A DNA stretch of 64,000 nucleotides. It comes from Sparassis latifolia (taxonomy: Eukaryota; Basidiomycota; Agaricomycetes; Polyporales; Sparassidaceae). Shown here piece after piece: positions 58,111-64,000 of this stretch (positions are counted from its first letter, which is position 1; each line of letters begins with the position of its first letter). The position numbers and the translations under genes are program-made. The DNA is taken from positions 2,232,001-2,296,000 of the forward strand of contig CM031563.1 in NCBI GenBank assembly GCA_018466975.1, read 5' to 3'. The notes under the pieces were generated by a model. That model was not told the DNA's origin. It saw nothing but the letters and a program-made list of their open reading frames with translations, and ran no database searches.

Positions 58111-59776
58111 ATAAGTCCGTAGCGCCGCGCGAGCACGGCAGAGCCCGCTAGCTTATTGGGAGAAGGTTGTTTGCGATGTGATGATTCGACATTAGACACC
58201 ACGAATCGCAGGTTACACAGATTTCAATATACAGATTTCAATTCTCGCTGCATACAAAGTGCAATGGTGTCGGTCTCAATGCCATGTGCTTTGGCTGTTC
58301 TCACCAGCAGGTCCTCGTTGGCATCAGTTGTGAACAGGGAGGATGAGGAATGTATAGGAAACATGATACTCAATGTATATGCAATATTCGGACTCAATGA
58401 CGGGAGACGATGACCGGTAGATTCGCAACCTTGCACAAAGACAGGTTGCGATGACAAAGGGGGACCACCCGCGACGTGCGGGTCAGAACACGAAGAACTG
58501 CCCACACCGTAGGCGCACGTACAATGAGTAGAACCACTATCCGCCACGATAGGACACAGAGTACTACCGTTCCGAGAGGGAACAGCCACAGACGGAGATC
58601 CAACTTCAACGAGATGACTGCCATCGGCAGTGTTGGCGTACGGAGAGAAAGAGGTGCTCGCACCTTCTAAAACAGCAAAGATTTCATCAGTGACGTAGAC
58701 AAGTAATAAAAATGCGAGAAATACCATTGAAAGGGTACCGGGGAAAGTAGCTGCCGCCGCACTGTCGCACGTAGAGATAGAGGGCGTGCTCGCATCTGTC
58801 CCAAGATCATCAGGACTACTGGACATGGGTGAAGAGCATGACGCGCGCACCGTCGGCGGAGCGCACAGCCGTCCATGTGTACCCTTGTGGCGCGTTGAAT
58901 GTGTCGAACGGGTCTGGATCCGTGAGTACACCGCCAGAAATGATCGGGCATAATATCTCCATCCAGTCGTGCCCAAGAACGATGTTGAAATCCGCAATAT
59001 ATCCAACATGTAACGGGTGGTGGGAGGTGTAGTATCCCGTCGTCGACGGTATGACAACTGGGCCGGACACGGTACAGTGCGCGACCCCTGAGATCAGAGA
59101 GACGGTAGGCAGTAGACCATGCGCCAAGGCGAAACAAGTAGACAGAGTTGACTCTGAGCAGGACACATCCAACAGAATTGAAGCGGGTATTCCTGCGTAC
59201 GAGCCGCGTAGCGATTGAGATGTCATTACCGAGCGCAGGGAGGTTTCTCCACCCCTGAAATTCCGCAGCAGCATGCAACAGTAACCCCCGTACCTCTGCA
59301 TTGGAGAATAATGATTGGTCAGTAATGTTTGCACATGTTTAGCTTGACATCACTGCACGAGCTCAGATCCTCAACTAATAAATATGACTCATGCGACCTG
59401 AGTGTTGCCACTGTTTGAGAGCATTTCTGCAGTCTCTGAGCAGCCACTGTTCTCTGTAAATCCCCCAAAAAAGAAGGAAAATATTAGATGACGAGTTCAC
59501 ACTCATCGCATAGCCATATATTTATATGTCCCGAGTGCCACATTCACTCACGCGAGGTCAGTGCGTGCTGCCATGCACGCGCTTCGAGTTTTGTTACAAG
59601 CAGCGATGCAGTATAGCAGGGCCTGCGCTCCGTCGCACCTTTTCAGTCGATGGTGGATTACGTGTGCTGTTGCGCCGTGACCTGTTGTGACATCAAACAC
59701 GTCACGACGCAAAAATAGCGGGGAGCACGGACAGGTCGATCACCTCTAAGAACCCACTAGCAGAGCTAGCGGGAAT
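58111..59776 (-). mobile_element. Interspersed repeat with retropepsin-like ORF, copy B (longest)
   Basis: Same ends as copy A, and about 95% identical to it over the shared parts. It differs by about 362 bp at 59227-59588 that is absent from copy A, where gatgtcatt joins directly to ttgttacaag, and by several single-base indels that change which frame is open. It lies just 5' of the intact minus-strand gene ending at 56395 and 0.46 kb from the 3' end of gene N4. No clear target-site duplication is seen (left flank gttt, right flank tatt). Confidence 0.65.
58224..59334 (-). pseudogene. Retropepsin-like protein of the interspersed repeat, copy B
   Basis: Two overlapping frames (58816-59334 and 58224-59057) together cover the protein. 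The first has TSQSLRGSYAGIPASILLDV and the DFNIVLGHDWM motif. The second continues with Ser-rich linkers, an internal hydrophobic segment (LSMVFLAFLLLVYV) and a C-terminal helical tail, ANEDLLVRTAKAHGIETDTI then ALCMQRELKSVY. The D[ST]G catalytic motif is replaced, as in copy A. The frame change between the two ORFs means no single intact product. The tail resembles short helix-turn-helix DNA/chromatin modules, but that is only an impression. Confidence 0.45.
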
Positions 59777-60233
59777 TTATTTTCATTTATTTCTAGTCAA
59801 ATTATTTCTAGTCAAATGTTACAAATTTCTCAGCGAATTCACGATGCTCGCATAGTCTTTCTCATATGACGACCAAATATCCGCAGTGGCCCAGTACATG
59901 TACAAGCTTCTGAAGTTCTATCTAAAGATATTCGGGGCTCATGCGGATGTTTACAATGTTTACAATATGATATTCGCCCTCGCCCCAGTGGGCTTAGGAC
60001 AAGTCTAATGACAGGCCTCATGTTCTGCACTTATACTTGAGGGTACTGCATAAGGTTTGCACTCCGACGAAAGGTGCTGGACGCACGATGTTCACCTACG
60101 TACTATGGTGGCATGTAACAATCCAGATTATTTCACAAGGATAAACAAAATCCACGAGGAATAGATATATAGATGAAACAAGTGGATAGTATGTGAAGCA
60201 GGACAACGGATTCCAGCTGATTCCAGCGATACG
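59777..60233. other. Short intergenic segment including the inverted dispersed repeat
   Basis: Bases 59777-59830 carry a tandem tttcatttatttctagtcaa / attatttctagtcaa duplication. Bases 59949-60019 are the partner of 40505-40574. The rest shows nothing recognisable. Confidence 0.6.
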
Positions 60234-61435
60234 CTAAGTCGTTAGGTCTATTATTTCGGGACACATATGGGCTTCAAATGATCTCCTGGTCATGATCAGA
60301 TGACAGGCCTCACACTGCACTAGTAGCCGAAGCAATTGTGCACGCGTCAATCCCGGTACACCGCCATCTATCAAGCGAAGAAGCTGCTGCATCTCGGTGC
60401 GAGCATCTGCAGATGCTGGTGGGTCTGACATACTGGTGTTATTATCTCCTATAACTCACATTAGCAACAATCTGTGTATATTCAGAGTGATTCACGCACT
60501 CAATGGTCGTTTCTTGGCCCTCGTAACAGTAGAGCTGCGGGAGGGGCGAGAGCTGCGGGAGGGACGAGAGCTGCGGGAGGGACGAGAGCTGCGGGAGGGA
60601 CGAGAGCTCCGCAGCATGGGCAATGCAGATCGACCACCAGGGAGACCACCTGTAGAAGATGTCACCAGTCTGAAGTCGTAGAAAATTTTGTTACAACTAA
60701 CCATGGTTAACCCGCCCATGAATCTCGTCGAAAACATGACACTGGGCAATGGGTGACGAGCGTGAGGCTAAAAATCCATGTTAGCATACCCAGATAGAAC
60801 AAGATGCAAGTACAGACTGACAAGGTTGACGAATAGATATTGACGCTACACAAGTGATTAAAAAAGGCTTATTGCGGTAAAATAAATATCTGTACCTTTT
60901 AGAGGGTACTGATGGGTTGGAAGTGTCTCACTCTGATATCGCCTTCCAAGTTGAACTACAAAACGAAGGGGATGAGACTTCGGTTCTAATGTAACAGGAC
61001 GAACATACCAAGATAACCACATCGTTCATTGGCACACACCGCCATCCAAGTTGGAATAGGAATTGTTCCTTGCTGTCGCAAAACTATCAAGCTCTCCTTG
61101 TAATTATCTGTCATAGGCTGAGGATCGATCGTGGCGCAAAGACAGCACGGTAGTCTGTACTCGTAGATGGCGGTGGAGGGCTGGAGACGTTCTGGGGAAA
61201 TGCGGAGCCCATCTAGATTCAAGGGCCTTGAAGCTGTTAAATAAAATGACACAGTACACAGAACATGCATAGATACATACCATCGCCAAGGGGCTAGGTT
61301 TGACAGAAGGGGGTCGTAATGAAGTACGACGTCTGCCGTGGCATCTATACGACGCTGCAGAGAACGGAGGCCCAAGCGGTCATGTGGGGCAGCACCTAGT
61401 GCATCGAAGATGGGAGGATACGGGTTTGCAGACAT
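60234..61435 (-). CDS. NPYPPIF/IDLT-family protein, intact five-exon gene (locus N4)
   Basis: Exons 61435-61281, 61226-61009, 60955-60896, 60649-60496 and 60432-60234 (155, 218, 60, 154 and 199 nt) join without a stop into 261 aa. Donors are gtatgt, gtatgt, gtacag and gtgaat. Features: NPYPPIF at 4-10; LHYDPLLSNLAPWRW across intron 1; LPCCLC (Cys79, 80, 82) and VCANERC (Cys116, 121) forming a zinc-ribbon-like pair; GRRYQSETLPTHQYPLKG in exon 3; a low-complexity linker of RPSRSS repeats from an 18 bp tandem repeat; a basic RAKKRPLS; a PGLTRAQLLRLL helix; C2HC finger Cys236-Cys239-His251-Cys253; and C-terminal IIDLTT. It is about half identical to N2 (11370-12466) in the conserved blocks. Function is unknown; nuclear location and SUMO binding are inferences. 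Confidence 0.75.
60532..60609 (-). repeat. 18 bp tandem repeat (about 4.5 copies) inside exon 4 of N4
   Basis: The unit gagctgcgggagggacga is repeated back to back with one base variant (gggcga in the first copy). On the coding strand it gives repeated SSRPSR hexapeptides in the flexible linker. Locus N2 has a Ser/Pro-rich linker of similar length at the same place without this array. Confidence 0.85.
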
Positions 61436-64000
61436 GTAGCTGCCCTAGTGAGAGGGTAACCTAATGCTCGGAGGGGTGGAGGCTTTTTAATATGAGCTAG
61501 GTCCCATACTCTGCGGCTGCGACAACTCAGCATGGAGAGAAGAGAATTGTAAGCGATCTGAATAGTATTCAGTGTTAGTGCGAATCGGCTCGTAAGAGTG
61601 AAATTCATAATTTACCTGAAGAGATTTAATGTGAGGACTTTGCAATTCGCTTGACGTTGTCTATCTGTTGGTGGCTTCACACGGTTCGAGAGATAGTCGT
61701 GAATTCCACCAACATTATTACACTAGGTAGCATTAATGTGTAAAGGTCGCGATTCCACCGTGCTCCGTTCATGTCGACTGCGAAAATTGGCTGACACTTC
61801 ATGTAACTACACATGTCTCTACTGCTCACCTTTAACACGATCCGATCTATCTGTTGATGAAGAATAATCACGTCTTCTGTTTGGGGTCCATGACTTCTAT
61901 CGCAGGGTTTGAATGGGTAAGAACTAAAGGCGAGAAACTCAAAGTGCCAGAAGGAAATGTCGGGCCAAAAATGAATCTCTGACAGCCAAAAGGGGAAGAT
62001 CCAAGGCTAAATTTCAGGTCACAAACTACGCACCCCTAGTCGAACGAGGCTCTCAAAGAACGCCGAAGTCCGAAGTTGATGACACGGCACAAGCCAGTAC
62101 ACAGATCTAGAAGTGTACTGTCGAACTTATCTCATGCGAAGTCGAAGATCTGTGTATGGGTTCCTAGCTAATATTTTCACGGTTGTCACGGCTTGATTAC
62201 GTGATATGATGATCGTGTAGCTTCTCTGAACCCTGTTCTACTCAGGCCGTGACCTCTACCCTAGCGCCACCAGAAGGTCCGAGCTTCGGGGCAGCGGCGT
62301 TCGACTGTGGTTTTTGGGACAATGCTTACTCCTCTCTCCTCCGCAAATTCGCAAATTCGCAAATTCGTTTTAATTATCTCACTGCAGCCAAATCGTCGGG
62401 AAGATTTGGACTCAGCGGGTTTGCAAAAACATTTTGCCTGCAAGAGGTCTGCGGCATAAGTGCAATGAACTATGGCCCTAGATTCCTGGATTGCGGTTGA
62501 CTAGCCGTTTTCACCCACAGACCGTTTACTCACATTCCTAAGCGTTCACAGTACGTACATTTTTCCCAGCCTATCTTCCTGCAAATAGCTGTATTTCCTT
62601 TTGTTCGTGGGCATGAAGTTCTTAGATGCCATTCTCATATGTCTCGAATCGCAGATACTCGAATACTCGATCCTCGGAGTTTCCGAATACACCCGGCGGT
62701 CACACACTCTTTTCGGCATAGTGCTCATGCATCACCATGTCGATGGCGACTAGCAGGAGATATCCAATGCGTCTTTCTTTTACTGGCTAGATGGCTAGAG
62801 AATGGTGATACAAATATAACAATGTTGCTTTGCTTCTCAGGTAGAGGGGCTGCTCGCTTTGTTGGTGGGTGCTATGAACCACGACGGGCGCAGCGTTTGG
62901 GACGTAGCAAGCGACAGCCTACCATGACACGGACTCTGAAGCAATCATGCCAACGGGTCACGGGTCACGGAGCTGCCATTGCCGCCCAGGATCGAGCGTT
63001 CGCGCGCAAATACTCATCATAATCACTCTTCTGCCCAACAGGCCTAAAGTAAAAGCATCACTCTACGGCGGCCGCAAATGGAATTGGTTAAACTGATATA
63101 TCATATGATGTATTTCCTTCCTTTCGCTTTTTGTGATTACGCTACGGTTTAACCGTAAATCTGCACCCGCATGCAGTATAGATGGATCTAGCTCACCACT
63201 ATGTGAAGTCATTACTCCTTCCGAGTCGTCTCCTAGCTCATATACCCGATTGAAGTCATGCTTTTCCAATCAAGGCGCCGTCAGGTACTAGTAGAGTCCA
63301 CCCAGTAGTATCCTTGGGTCCTTTACGGAGATAGCTGATCTGGAAGATCACGATTTGTTATCCATATGTGACCATTTCGAGCTGTATTCTGATGGAAGTT
63401 CCTTTCCCCAGAGCGCAGTGTGTTGAACTTTGAGCGCTTCGATCTCGTCATATGGCTGTACCAATAGTGCACTGTCATTTCTTCTACAACCCCTACCTAC
63501 TTGATCAGCTCATCATAGCGCCCTGGATTCGCATCAGGAAAATCAAGAGCTCCTTCTCAATTCTACAGGGGATACCTTGAAAGAATTAACTTCTATCAGT
63601 TGTGTCCAGTTTCTACAAAGGCGATGTCCTGCCTGCTTCAACGGATTAACTTTTGGTCGCCCTTTACATCGGCAAGTTACGTCTTGTTGTTCACTGCTCT
63701 AAAACTGAAAATTATCACAGAGGTGGAGATATACACATAAATTTGGCAGTTACTTTTCGCGAAATTTATGCTACTTCGAGGTCTTTACCAAGTTCTACAT
63801 GTTCGAGGTGCAATCCACCAGAAGGTGTTCTTGAATCAATTAGAACAAAATTGCAAAGTATGTAGGAAGTACCTTTATGAGGCATACAATCGATCTTTTA
63901 GCATCTTCACAGCTGCTAATGTCTCCCACCCTCCCCTTGGAGCTGTAAAGTGTGGTGGTTTCTCTGCAGACATTATATCTTTGACTTGCCGGCACAACGT
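61436..64000. other. Right end of the window: no firmly supported gene
   Basis: A (gcaaattc)3 repeat lies at 62343-62366. The minus frame 63269-63063 (HDFNRVYELGDDSEGVMTSH then NRSVITKSERKEIHHMIYQF) and the plus frame 63653-63865 (YIGKLRLVVHCSKTENYHRG then CNPPEGVLESIRTKLQSM) are protein-like but isolated. The latter may be an exon of a gene extending beyond the window. No promoter or splice chain is claimed for N4 upstream of 61435. Confidence 0.4.

Overview
The window looks like an intergenic-rich, repeat-laden stretch of a filamentous fungal genome, most likely a basidiomycete (Agaricomycete-like). This is inferred from short GT-AG introns of about 40-60 bp, recognisable fungal gene remnants (MCD4/PIG-N, UBP15/USP7, a DEAH-box ATPase) and eukaryotic gene density. 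I see no bacterial features, no CRISPR and no functional tRNA or rRNA. Most of the 64 kb holds no intact gene; GC-rich islands and short open frames on both strands look like decayed coding DNA.

Layout. Bases 1-2141 and 14868-17008 are inverted copies of one segment, about 97% identical where compared, around a 12.7 kb spacer. Each arm carries a decayed helix-rich gene, an uncharacterised conserved stretch and the start of a member of a small gene family called here the NPYPPIF/IDLT family. Intact members lie at 11370-12466 (+) and 60234-61435 (-). A frameshifted member lies at 14364-15292 (-) and one truncated after exon 2 lies at 1713-2135 (+). The intact proteins (258 and 261 aa) share five exons, a Cys-pair module, a basic linker, a C2HC finger and a C-terminal [VI][VI]DLT tail that resembles a SUMO-interacting motif.

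A second family is an interspersed 0.4-1.7 kb repeat with three copies (8597-9897, 58111-59776, 22828-23257). It encodes, on the minus strand, a decayed protein with retropepsin-like sequence features. Copies lie near both intact NPYPPIF/IDLT genes.

Other coding units: a tail-anchored protein with two Cys-rich modules (25377-26758, -); a 552-aa protein made of about eight 48-residue tandem repeats, each two related 24-residue halves (29450-31108, +); and an intact five-exon gene of 430 codons with unknown function (56395-57900, -). A gene graveyard at 42.4-49.9 kb holds a 5'-truncated, frameshifted MCD4, a DEAH-helicase fragment and a UBP15/USP7 pseudogene with an in-frame stop and a frameshift. 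Two MITE-like elements (27550-27899; 37813-38349) and several short tandem repeats complete the picture. The best candidate for an undescribed system is the NPYPPIF/IDLT family; its proposed SUMO/ubiquitin connection is inference from motifs only.
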